Source: Deltaproteobacteria bacterium (GTDB lineage Bacteria > Desulfobacterota > Desulfuromonadia > Desulfuromonadales > BM103). Taken from it: a DNA stretch of 7,432 bases. The notes under the pieces are model-generated. The model saw only the letters and a list, made by a program, of their open reading frames with translations, searched no databases and had not been told where the DNA came from. The position numbers were made by a program, and so were the translations under genes. The stretch lies in the NCBI GenBank assembly GCA_024636215.1, contig JAGXHL010000010.1:1-7432 (forward strand), read 5' to 3'. This document shows positions 1-6,985 of the stretch, piece after piece. The first letter of the stretch is position 1; every line of letters begins with the position of its first letter.

Positions 1-885
1 ACAAATATCATGGTTCTGGCCCTGGTTTTCGTTGTTCTCGGCCTCGGCCTCAATATCACTGTCGGTCTTGCCGGCCTTCTGGATCTCGGCTATGTCGCTT
101 TTTTCGCTGTCGGCGCTTACACCTACGGCATCCTGAACAGTTTCTGGGGAATCGGTTTCTGGACAAGTCTGCCGATCGGTGGTCTGATGGGTGCCTTGTT
201 CGGTAGCGCGCTGGGCTTTCCGATATTGCGTCTGCGTGGAGACTACCTGGCAATTGTTACCCTCGGTTTCGGTTCAATCGCCAAGATTGTTATTGAAAAC
301 TGGGAAGAAGTCACCAATGGTGCCAAGGGAATCGCCGGAATCCCCCGCCCCGGATTCTTTGGTGCCGATATGAGTATCAACAGCGCAACGACCTACACCT
401 ATTATTTGATGATTCTGATGGTCATCTTTACCATCTTTATAACGAATCGACTGAAGGACTCACGAATCGGACGAGCCTGGATGGCTTTGCGTGAGGATGA
501 AATTGCCTGTGTGTCCATGGGTGTCGATATGGCAAAGACCAAACTGGGCGCTTATGCTTTTGGTGCCTTCTGGGCCGGTCTGGTCGGTGTTATTTTTGCG
601 GCCCGTAACACTTATATCAATCCGAACAGTTTCACCTTCATGGAGTCAGCCCTGGTACTTTCTATCGTTGTTATGGGCGGTATGGGCTCGATTGTCGGCG
701 TTATTATCGCCGCGCTGGTGCTGATCCTGCTGCCCGAATATCTGAGAGCTTTCGCTGAATACCGCATGCTGATGTTCGGTGCAATAATGGTGCTGATGAT
801 GATCTTCCGTCCCGAAGGTCTGATTCCCAACGTGCGCCGGAAATATCGCAGTCACAAAGTGATGACGGAGGATGTCAATGCCTGA
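1..885 (+). CDS. livM: Branched-chain amino acid ABC transporter permease LivM (5' end cut off)
   Basis: Inner-membrane permease of the LIV (HAAT) importer, which forms the channel with LivH for leucine, isoleucine and valine. The frame is open to the window edge. The ATG at 10 lies inside a conserved transmembrane segment (ALVFVVLGLGLNITVGLAG), so it is very unlikely to be the true start; the N-terminal helix or helices lie upstream. Visible are the family segment LLDLGYVAFFAVGAYTYG, several hydrophobic helices, and the cytoplasmic coupling region GRAWMALREDEIACVSMG (about residues 154-171 counted from base 1), which contacts the ATPases in this family. The C-terminus is short and basic (RRKYRSHK). 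The gene runs into livG with an 8-base overlap, so the two are translationally coupled. LivK and LivH should lie just upstream. Confidence 0.95.
   Translation, partial: TNIMVLALVFVVLGLGLNITVGLAGLLDLGYVAFFAVGAYTYGILNSFWGIGFWTSLPIGGLMGALFGSALGFPILRLRGDYLAIVTLGFGSIAKIVIENWEEVTNGAKGIAGIPRPGFFGADMSINSATTYTYYLMILMVIFTIFITNRLKDSRIGRAWMALREDEIACVSMGVDMAKTKLGAYAFGAFWAGLVGVIFAARNTYINPNSFTFMESALVLSIVVMGGMGSIVGVIIAALVLILLPEYLRAFAEYRMLMFGAIMVLMMIFRPEGLIPNVRRKYRSHKVMTEDVNA
867..871 (+). promoter_or_regulatory. Ribosome binding site that decides the livG start
   Basis: GGAGG sits 6 bases before the ATG at 878 but directly against the in-frame ATG at 872. This spacing makes 878 the likely start (MPEITKK) rather than 872 (MSMPEITKK). 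The site lies inside the last codons of livM. Confidence 0.7.
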
Positions 886-1678
886 AATCACGAAGAAACT
901 GCTTGAGGTCAAGGGCTTAACCATGGATTTCGGCGGTCTGCGTGCTGTCGACACCGTCTCTCTGGATGTCTGTAGTGGAGAGATTGTCGCCCTGATCGGG
1001 CCTAACGGTGCCGGTAAGACCACCTTTTTTAATTGCGTGACCGGGATTTATAAACCGACCAGGGGCGACGTTCTGGTTCATCCTCCCGCAAAAAAATCGC
1101 AGAAAATAAACGGCTTCAAATCGAATCGGGTAACAACCATCGGTATGGCCAGAACCTTTCAGAATATTCGGCTATTTCAGAATATGACGGTTCTTGAAAA
1201 TGTCATGATCGGTCGTCATTGCCGGACCACAACCAATATTCTCGGCGCTATATTGCGAGGGGCAAAAACCATGCGCCAAGAGCAGGAGACTGTTAACAAA
1301 AGCTATGACCTGCTGGAGAAGGTCGGCCTTTCCAAATATGCCGACGAGTTTGCAAAAAATCTGCCTTATGGTGCTCAGCGCCGCCTTGAGATTGCCCGCG
1401 CCATGGCAACCGACCCGTTCCTGCTGCTGCTCGATGAACCGGCAGCCGGCATGAATCCCCAGGAAACCAAAGCTCTCGATGAACTGATTGTCCGTGTTCG
1501 CGACACAGAAAAAATTGCGATTCTCTTGATTGAACACGATATGAAATTGGTTATGAATATTTCCGATCGAATCTACGTGATGGAATACGGTAAGGAAATT
1601 GCCCAGGGGGCGCCAATGGATATCTGTAACAACCCGAAAGTTATCGAGGCTTATCTCGGGGAGGAAGCCGATGCTTGA
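878..1678 (+). CDS. livG: Branched-chain amino acid ABC transporter ATP-binding protein LivG
   Basis: One of the two cytoplasmic ATPases that power the LIV importer. The protein has 266 residues from the ATG at 878, close to the family's usual 255-260. Walker A is GPNGAGKT at residues 41-48. The signature region is LPYGAQRRLEIARA from residue 162, with proline where many LivG proteins have LSYG. Walker B ends in the Asp186-Glu187 pair (LLLLDEPAAGMN), and the switch histidine is in LLIEHDMKLV. The MARTFQNIRLFQNMTVLENV stretch with its Q-loop is typical of LivG. A lysine-rich stretch (PAKKSQKINGFK) precedes it and probably accounts for the extra length. The gene overlaps livM by 8 bases at its start and livF by 8 bases at its end, so the three are one operon. 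Confidence 0.96.
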   Translation: MPEITKKLLEVKGLTMDFGGLRAVDTVSLDVCSGEIVALIGPNGAGKTTFFNCVTGIYKPTRGDVLVHPPAKKSQKINGFKSNRVTTIGMARTFQNIRLFQNMTVLENVMIGRHCRTTTNILGAILRGAKTMRQEQETVNKSYDLLEKVGLSKYADEFAKNLPYGAQRRLEIARAMATDPFLLLLDEPAAGMNPQETKALDELIVRVRDTEKIAILLIEHDMKLVMNISDRIYVMEYGKEIAQGAPMDICNNPKVIEAYLGEEADA

Positions 1679-2378
1679 GTTGCGTAATGTCGATACCTAT
1701 TACGGGAATATCCAGGCACTGAAGAGAATTTCCATTGATATCCATGAGGGAGAGATTGTCACCCTGATCGGCGCCAACGGTGCCGGCAAGAGTACCACGC
1801 TGATGACCATATGCGGTGTGACGCCACCCCGGAATGGTGAAATCTATTTCAAAGGTACGCCAATTCACAAGATGCCGACCGACAAGATCGTGTCACTGGG
1901 GCTTGTTCAGGTTCCGGAAGGCCGGCGGATTTTCCCGCTTATGTCGGTTCTGGAAAACCTGGAAATGGGGACTTTTCTGCGACGTGACAAGAGCGACATA
2001 CAGAAGGACATCGACTACGTCTTTGATCTCTTCCCAATTTTGGCGCAACGGCGCTCCCAGATGGGTGGCACGTTAAGCGGGGGTGAGCAGCAGATGCTGG
2101 CGATTTCCAGAGCTCTGATGGCTCGTCCGCGTGTCTTGTTGCTGGACGAGCCTTCCCTGGGATTAGCGCCACTGATTATCAAGCAGATTTTCGAAATCAT
2201 CAGGAAGATCAATCAAGAGCAAAAGACGACGGTATTTCTGGTCGAGCAGAATGCCAACCAGGCCCTGAAATTGGCGCACCGTGGCTATGTTATGGAAAAT
2301 GGCCGAATCACGTTGACCGATACTGCAGAGAATCTCCTTGATAATGACCAAGTCAAAGAAGCCTATCTGGGCCTGTAA
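1671..2378 (+). CDS. livF: Branched-chain amino acid ABC transporter ATP-binding protein LivF
   Basis: Second ATPase of the LIV importer, pairing with LivG. It has 235 residues, the usual LivF length. The start is the ATG at 1671 (MLELRNVDTYYGNIQAL), with GGGGAGGA 5 bases upstream. The same frame is open further upstream, but that part overlaps livG deeply and lacks family similarity. Walker A is GANGAGKS at residues 34-41, the signature is LSGGEQQMLAISRA from residue 135, Walker B ends at Asp159-Glu160 (LLLDEPSLGLAP), and the switch histidine position is occupied by Gln in FLVEQNANQAL, as is normal for LivF. It is the last gene of the operon. I found no convincing terminator directly behind it. 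Confidence 0.96.
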   Translation: MLELRNVDTYYGNIQALKRISIDIHEGEIVTLIGANGAGKSTTLMTICGVTPPRNGEIYFKGTPIHKMPTDKIVSLGLVQVPEGRRIFPLMSVLENLEMGTFLRRDKSDIQKDIDYVFDLFPILAQRRSQMGGTLSGGEQQMLAISRALMARPRVLLLDEPSLGLAPLIIKQIFEIIRKINQEQKTTVFLVEQNANQALKLAHRGYVMENGRITLTDTAENLLDNDQVKEAYLGL

Positions 2379-2438
2379 ACCAAAAGAAGGGGAGGGTGTA
2401 ATCATTCTCTTCTGGTAACTATTCAGCACATAGACGAA

Positions 2439-2618
2439 TGCATGTGGCCTGCAGCCATTGCCTGCGTCCAACGTTATCACTTAACTTCCCGCAAGCAACA
2501 GCTGCAGCCCACATGCTGTGCCGTTGAGTGCATGTGGTCTGCAGCCATTGCCTGCGTCCAACGTTGTCACTTAACTTCCCGCAGGCAACAGCTGCAGCCC
2601 ACATGCTGTGCCGTTGAG
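2439..2618. repeat. Tandem pair of 90-bp hairpin-forming repeats
   Basis: Unit 1 is 2439-2528 and unit 2 is 2529-2618. They are identical except at 2448/2538 (C/T), 2476/2566 (A/G) and 2494/2584 (A/G). Each unit contains two 27-base arms (2440-2466 with 2490-2516; 2530-2556 with 2580-2606) around a 23-base loop, then a 12-base tail ending CCGTTGAG. The outer stem is GCATGTGG with CCACATGC, then CTGCAGC with GCTGCAG, then TTGCCTGCG with CGCAGGCAA. In unit 2, 24 of 27 positions are Watson-Crick. Two of the remaining three are C-A in plus-strand RNA but G-U in minus-strand RNA, so a minus-strand transcript folds better. No T-tract follows on either strand, so these are not plain terminators. They may belong to a dispersed palindromic repeat family; this cannot be decided from one window. 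Confidence 0.9.
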
Positions 2619-2671
2619 TAAAGGAACTAAAATAGTTACCTCTCCTGTTTTTTTGAATCATGGCTTGGTTC

Positions 2672-2809
2672 TCAACCCGGACCGTCGAAGATATCAGTCA
2701 GGAATGCGATAAACCCTTCGGCAAGCCCTTCAATGTCAACCCTGAAGAAGTATTTTGCTACGGCCAGGCCAAGAATTACAACGAACAGTGGTAAAAATAG
2801 TTTTTTCAC
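2672..2809 (-). CDS. Small hydrophobic peptide, probable membrane or secreted (hypothetical)
   Basis: A 45-residue reading frame from GTG (2809) to TGA (2672), lying in the gap between livF and leuB and running against both. I do not recognise the protein. It begins with two lysines followed by about 16 hydrophobic residues (LFLPLFVVILGLAVA), then a mixed, acidic, amphipathic tail ending FLTDIFDGPG. This is the layout of a single membrane anchor, or of a signal peptide with a possible cleavage after Ala-Val-Ala that would release about 26 residues. A purine-rich GGGGGA ends 7 bases before the GTG. No ATG is available upstream in frame. The peptide-like composition and clean ends favour a real gene, but its shortness and non-ATG start leave doubt. 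A possible minus-strand promoter lies at 2849-2879, and the hairpin repeats lie just downstream of its stop. Confidence 0.55.
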   Translation of the reverse strand: MKKLFLPLFVVILGLAVAKYFFRVDIEGLAEGFIAFLTDIFDGPG

Positions 2810-2848
2810 GGCAGCGTCCCCCGCTGCTGAGTATATCTTCAAATCGGG

Positions 2849-2879
2849 ATTTTACCAGTCTGTTTAAAGCATTTGACAA
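2849..2879 (-). promoter_or_regulatory. Possible minus-strand promoter for the small peptide gene
   Basis: On the minus strand TTGTCA (2879-2874) is followed after 19 bases by TAAAAT (2854-2849). Both hexamers match the sigma70 consensus in 5 of 6 positions, but the spacer is 2 bases longer than ideal. The -35 overlaps the plus-strand leuB -35 because TTTGACAAA is nearly symmetric. This is an inference from hexamer matches only. Confidence 0.3.
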
Positions 2880-2901
2880 AGAGCTAATCCCTTTTTATAG
2901 T
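2873..2901 (+). promoter_or_regulatory. Sigma70-type promoter of leuB
   Basis: A perfect -35 TTGACA (2873-2878), a 17-base spacer and a -10 TATAGT (2896-2901, 5 of 6 matches) predict a start near 2908 and a 5' leader of about 60 bases before leuB. I see no leucine-codon leader peptide or attenuator in that leader. The promoter shows leuB has its own transcript, separate from the liv operon. Confidence 0.8.
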
Positions 2902-2943
2902 GACATCCGGTTAAATCTGACCCTGATGATAAATTCCCTGTAA

Positions 2944-4056
<1,113 letters not shown>

Positions 4057-4062
4057 GGGGAT

Positions 4063-4130
4063 GAGGCTGGAGGCTGGAGGCTGGAGGCTGGAGGCTGGAG
4101 GCTGGAGGCTGGAGGCTGGAGGCTGGAGGC
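4063..4130 (+). repeat. Heptamer tandem array, about 9.6 copies of AGGCTGG
   Basis: Nine uninterrupted identical copies of AGGCTGG (4064-4126) plus a partial one, with no sequence variation. The array begins 7 bases behind the leuB stop and ends about 120 bases before asd. The plus strand has GG pairs every 1 to 2 bases, so it could form two-layer G-quadruplexes in DNA or RNA. Perfect copies imply recent expansion by slippage and probable length differences between strains. It translates into a periodic seven-residue peptide in several frames, which is an artefact of the repeat. Confidence 0.95.
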
Positions 4131-4165
4131 GTTTGGCCTTGAGGGGTATGATCGTGCTATGATGA

Positions 4166-4185
4166 AAAACTGAACGTTCACTTTT
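4166..4185. promoter_or_regulatory. Imperfect palindrome upstream of asd
   Basis: The core TGAACGTTCA (4171-4180) is a perfect 10-bp palindrome. Flanked by AAAAC and CTTTT, it becomes a 20-bp palindrome with 18 symmetric positions. It could be a protein-binding site or a weak hairpin with a short T run that ends the leuB transcript. It has too little G+C for a strong terminator. Its centre is about 34 bases before that of the next palindrome. Confidence 0.4.
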
Positions 4186-4200
4186 GACTTGAACCGTTGC

Positions 4201-4219
4201 GGTACAGAAGTTCTGTACC
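4201..4219. promoter_or_regulatory. Perfect 19-bp palindrome (candidate operator) in the asd leader
   Basis: GGTACAGAAGTTCTGTACC is two perfect 9-base arms around a single central G. Weak promoter hexamers flank it: TTGCGG at 4197-4202 and TTATAT at 4221-4226, 18 bases apart, which would put the palindrome in the spacer, where MerR-type operators and many repressor sites lie. An alternative -35, TTGACT at 4184-4189, has no good -10 at normal spacing. In RNA it would form a 7-bp stem with a 5-base loop; only a broken T run follows, so a terminator is less likely. I do not recognise the regulator. Confidence 0.5.
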
Positions 4220-4252
4220 TTTATATCAATAAACAAGAAAAGGATTATTAAG

Positions 4253-5353
4253 ATGAAAGTCGGTATCGTCGGTTGGCGAGGAATGGTCGGGTCGGTTCTC
4301 ATGCAGCGTATGCAGGAAGAAAATGATCTGGCCGGAATTGAACCGGTTTTTTTCTCCACCTCACAGGCGGGGCAGGCCGCGCCTATGGGCGCCGGGACGC
4401 TCAAGAGTACTGATGATCTTGCCGAGTTAAGCCGGCTTGACGTGATTATCACTTGCCAGGGCGGCGATTATACCAAGTCCGTTCATCCCGCCTTGCGCAA
4501 TTCGGGATGGAACGGATATTGGATTGATGCGGCCAGCACCTTGCGCATGGAACCGAACGCAGTCATTATTCTTGATCCGGTCAATCGCAATGTCATAGAT
4601 GATGCCCTGGCCACCGGCGTCAAGGACTTTATCGGCGGCAATTGTACTGTCAGCCTGATGTTGATGGCGCTTGGAGGACTGTTCCGTGCCGGGTTGGTGG
4701 AATGGGTTTCGACCATGACCTACCAGGCGGCCTCCGGTGCCGGAGCCCCCAATATGCGTGAGCTGCTCAGCCAGATGGGCTATCTCAAAGACTCTGTCGC
4801 AGACTTATTAAAAAACCCGGGCTCAGCTATTCTCGATATCGATCGCAAGGTCACTGCTGCATTGCGAAGCAAGGATTTGCCAACCGGCGAATTCGGCCAT
4901 TCGCTTGCCGGCAGCTTGTTGCCGTGGATCGACCGCGAAGTCGAAGATGGTCAGAGCCGCGAAGAGTGGAAAGGCTTTGTCGAGACCAACAAGATTCTCG
5001 GCAATACTGTCCCGGTGCCGATTGATGGTATCTGTGTGCGGGTTGGAGCCATGCGTTGCCACAGTCAGGCAATCACGATCCGATTGAACAAAGACCTGCC
5101 GATCTCAGAAATTGAGGCGCTGATTGATAACGATAATGAATGGGTGAAGCTGATTGCCAACACCAAGGCAGACTCCCTGGCAGAATTGACCCCTGCAGCA
5201 GTCTCCGGACCCCTTGCTGTCCCTGTCGGACGGATTCGCAAAATGAAGATGGGACCTCAGTTTATTTCGGCTTTTACCTGCGGGGACCAGTTGCTTTGGG
5301 GAGCAGCAGAGCCTTTGCGGCGCATGCTTCGTATCCTTTTGGAACGGTCATGA
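4253..5353 (+). CDS. asd: Aspartate-semialdehyde dehydrogenase Asd
   Basis: NADPH-dependent cytoplasmic enzyme that reduces aspartyl phosphate to aspartate semialdehyde, the branch point to lysine and diaminopimelate, threonine and methionine. It has 366 residues, matching the longer E. coli-type family. The start is the ATG at 4253 with AAGGA 8 bases upstream. The nucleotide-binding N-terminus is [17 protein letters not shown]. The catalytic cysteine is Cys131 in [12 protein letters not shown] and the acid-base histidine is His270 in [11 protein letters not shown]; the family segment [16 protein letters not shown] is present too. The C-terminus ([16 protein letters not shown]) is normal and no residue seems missing. 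Asd sits between the leuB array and a terminator-like hairpin, so it may be a single-gene transcript controlled from the palindrome-containing leader. Confidence 0.97.
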   Translation: MKVGIVGWRGMVGSVLMQRMQEENDLAGIEPVFFSTSQAGQAAPMGAGTLKSTDDLAELSRLDVIITCQGGDYTKSVHPALRNSGWNGYWIDAASTLRMEPNAVIILDPVNRNVIDDALATGVKDFIGGNCTVSLMLMALGGLFRAGLVEWVSTMTYQAASGAGAPNMRELLSQMGYLKDSVADLLKNPGSAILDIDRKVTAALRSKDLPTGEFGHSLAGSLLPWIDREVEDGQSREEWKGFVETNKILGNTVPVPIDGICVRVGAMRCHSQAITIRLNKDLPISEIEALIDNDNEWVKLIANTKADSLAELTPAAVSGPLAVPVGRIRKMKMGPQFISAFTCGDQLLWGAAEPLRRMLRILLERS

Positions 5354-5404
5354 AATGTTCAGGAGCGAAATAGCTTGCCGATGACATCATGAATTAATCT
5401 GACT

Positions 5405-5440
5405 CGATTCCGGGGGGCCGTTTGGTCCCCCGAACGTTTT
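5405..5440 (+). terminator. Rho-independent terminator (or attenuator) between asd and ecfT
   Basis: CGGGGGGCC (5411-5419) pairs with GGTCCCCCG (5424-5432) in a 9-bp stem with one G-U pair and a GTTT loop. Outer bases (CG, TTC with GAACG) can extend the stem with bulges, and TTTT follows at 5437-5440. The T run is short. The hairpin ends only about 12 bases before the ecfT start, so it could end asd transcripts or control read-through into ecfT-truA. Confidence 0.65.
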
Positions 5441-5452
5441 AAGGCGCAGGAC

Positions 5453-6241
5453 TTGATCACAGCCTCTGAAAATGGACTTTATGAGTTTGGGCAGACATTC
5501 CTGTACAGGCTTGACCCGCGTGTGAAAGTCTCGACGTGTCTGCTGCTGGTCGTTCTCACCTTTGCTGCGACAGACTGGACTGAACTTTTACCTCTGCTTG
5601 TCACACTCGGTGTGGCTGCCTGGCTGACTTCCCCTCAAGCCGCGTCTTTCTGGCGTGTTTGCTGGGCGCTTCGCTGGCTACTGCTGTTTACGCTCTTGAT
5701 GCATCTGCTTCTGTCTTCCGGGCGCACCTTGTGGGGCATCCGTTGGCTGTCTCTTGATGGTCTGTTGACGGGGGTTTTTATCTGTGTCCAGATGCTCATG
5801 GCAATTATGGTGTCTGCACTTCTGGCCATAACCACATCAACAGAAACTTTATCCCGAACTTTCGCCTGGTTTATGCAGCCTTTGCAGTGGTTGGGTTGTA
5901 AAACTGAAGAATGGCAGAAGATTTTGCTGCTCACCATGGATTTTGTCCCGATTGTTCAGCAAGAAATACGTGCCTGCACTACAAGCGGTGACGAAATTCA
6001 CACCGCCAGAGACACCTCGCGAAGCGATGCTGGACGTTGGTCTGTGTGGAGACAGAAGCTGCATGGCTTGCTGTTGCGTCTGGTGGATCGCGGTGACATA
6101 ATTGCGCATCGTATCGCCGGGGAGCAGGACACCCTGCTCCTCCCCGAGAGTCTTCCGCCTTTAATGCCCCTGGCCCTTTATGATCAGCTCTTTTGTCTGG
6201 CGATTGCTCTGGTCGTCGTCTGTTACTGGCTCGCAGGATAA
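5453..6241 (+). CDS. ecfT: Energy-coupling factor (ECF) transporter transmembrane protein, EcfT/CbiQ family
   Basis: EcfT proteins are the membrane scaffold that joins two ATPases to a vitamin- or metal-binding S component. This one has 262 residues, a normal family length. The start is TTG at 5453, with AAGG 8 bases upstream; nearby ATGs are out of frame, and the protein begins at once with the family N-terminus (GLYEFGQTFLYRLDPRVKV, residues 8-26). Hydrophobic segments lie at about 26-40, 44-58, 70-88, 104-127 and 238-260. Further family features are TSTETLSRTFAWFMQPLQWLG and LLLTMDFVPIVQQEI. The two Ala-Arg-Gly coupling motifs expected in the cytoplasmic part are not clear: the region has TARDTSRS and DRGDIIAHRIAGEQ. 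No EcfA or S-component gene is in the window, so the substrate is unknown. The stop lies 5 bases before truA. Confidence 0.85.
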   Translation: MITASENGLYEFGQTFLYRLDPRVKVSTCLLLVVLTFAATDWTELLPLLVTLGVAAWLTSPQAASFWRVCWALRWLLLFTLLMHLLLSSGRTLWGIRWLSLDGLLTGVFICVQMLMAIMVSALLAITTSTETLSRTFAWFMQPLQWLGCKTEEWQKILLLTMDFVPIVQQEIRACTTSGDEIHTARDTSRSDAGRWSVWRQKLHGLLLRLVDRGDIIAHRIAGEQDTLLLPESLPPLMPLALYDQLFCLAIALVVVCYWLAG

Positions 6242-6246
6242 ATGGT

Positions 6247-6981
6247 ATGCGCACAATCCTCCTTAATGTCGAATATGATGGTACTGGTTATGTCGGCTGG
6301 CAATCACAGTCCAACGGGATTGCCGTTCAGGACGTTGTTGAATCGGCGTTGGCTCAAATCCTCAAGCAAAAGATTCGCATTCACTCATCAGGACGGACCG
6401 ATGCTGGTGTGCATGCACGAAGCATGGCTGCTCATTTCAGGACAGAAAGCAACATTCCCTTGCCAGCCTTTCGTGAAGGGGCTAACCGTTTTCTCCCCGC
6501 AGATGTGGTTATCAGGGACGTTCGCGAAATGCCGGAGAGTTTCCACGCACGCTATTCGGCTAAAGGCAAATGGTATCGTTACACGATATACAATAGTGAT
6601 ATGCGCTCACCTCTGGCTGCCAGGACCGCCTGGCACCTGCGTGGTGATCTGGATCTGGACCTGATGCGCCCGGCTGCTGAATCGATCGTTGGTACATACG
6701 ATTTTCATGCCTTTCGCTCCTCTGGGTGTGTGGCAAAGACCAGTATCCGTGATATTTTTCAGGTCGAGGTTGTCGCTGACCGGGAGTTTGTTTATATCGA
6801 CATCAAAGGTTCAGGTTTTTTGCGGAACATGGTCCGGATCCTGGTCGGCACGCTGGTTGAAGTCGGGCAGCGCAAGCGGCCGGCAAGTGATCTGCCGAAA
6901 CTTCTGCGAGGTAAAGAAAATGTGATGTGCGGGCCGACCGCACCGGCACATGGCCTGTGCCTGCAGGAAGTCTGGTATTAG
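6247..6981 (+). CDS. truA: tRNA pseudouridine(38-40) synthase TruA
   Basis: Isomerises uridines at positions 38-40 of the tRNA anticodon arm. The protein has 244 residues, in the short range of the family. The start is the ATG at 6247 (MRTILLNVEYDGTGYVGWQ), with AGGA 8 bases upstream inside the end of ecfT; an ATG at 6242 is out of frame, and the frame upstream of 6247 overlaps ecfT without family similarity. The catalytic aspartate is Asp52 in SSGRTDAGVHA. The active-site tyrosine region is WYRY (residues 109-112), and the C-terminal conserved block is GSGFLRNMVRILVGTLVEVG from residue 188. The 5-base gap after ecfT implies co-transcription and coupled translation. A decayed heptamer array begins just after its stop. 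Confidence 0.97.
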   Translation: MRTILLNVEYDGTGYVGWQSQSNGIAVQDVVESALAQILKQKIRIHSSGRTDAGVHARSMAAHFRTESNIPLPAFREGANRFLPADVVIRDVREMPESFHARYSAKGKWYRYTIYNSDMRSPLAARTAWHLRGDLDLDLMRPAAESIVGTYDFHAFRSSGCVAKTSIRDIFQVEVVADREFVYIDIKGSGFLRNMVRILVGTLVEVGQRKRPASDLPKLLRGKENVMCGPTAPAHGLCLQEVWY

Positions 6982-6985
6982 GGCG

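Noticed and set aside
1599..1670. Longer N-terminus for LivF
   Set aside because: The extension lies within livG in another frame, has no family similarity, and the ATG at 1671 has a good ribosome site.
2379..2416. Terminator of the liv operon directly after livF
   Set aside because: On the plus strand the stem (ACCAAAAGA with TCTTCTGGT) has an A-C mismatch, a 20-base loop and no following T run. On the minus strand the stem is complete with one G-U pair, but only TT follows, so it is weak there as well.
2439..2618. CRISPR array
   Set aside because: The two units adjoin directly without variable spacers, and each unit is 90 bases; this is a tandem duplication.
2619..2660. Plus-strand terminator ending in seven T residues (2648-2654)
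   Set aside because: The only hairpin nearby (GGAACTA, loop AAA, TAGTT-A-CC at about 2623-2640) is A+T-rich and lies about 8 bases before the T run.
2419..2661. 80-codon minus-strand frame with a duplicated 30-residue block as a protein gene
   Set aside because: Its composition follows entirely from the duplicated hairpin repeat; no family resemblance and no clear ribosome site. Kept only as a finding.
2755..2943. 62-codon plus-strand frame before leuB
   Set aside because: It runs through the leuB promoter, starts from a non-ATG codon without a ribosome site, and overlaps the better minus-strand peptide gene.
6193..6246. Longer N-terminus for TruA
   Set aside because: It overlaps the ecfT 3' end, and the family N-terminus begins at the ATG at 6247, which has a well-spaced AGGA.
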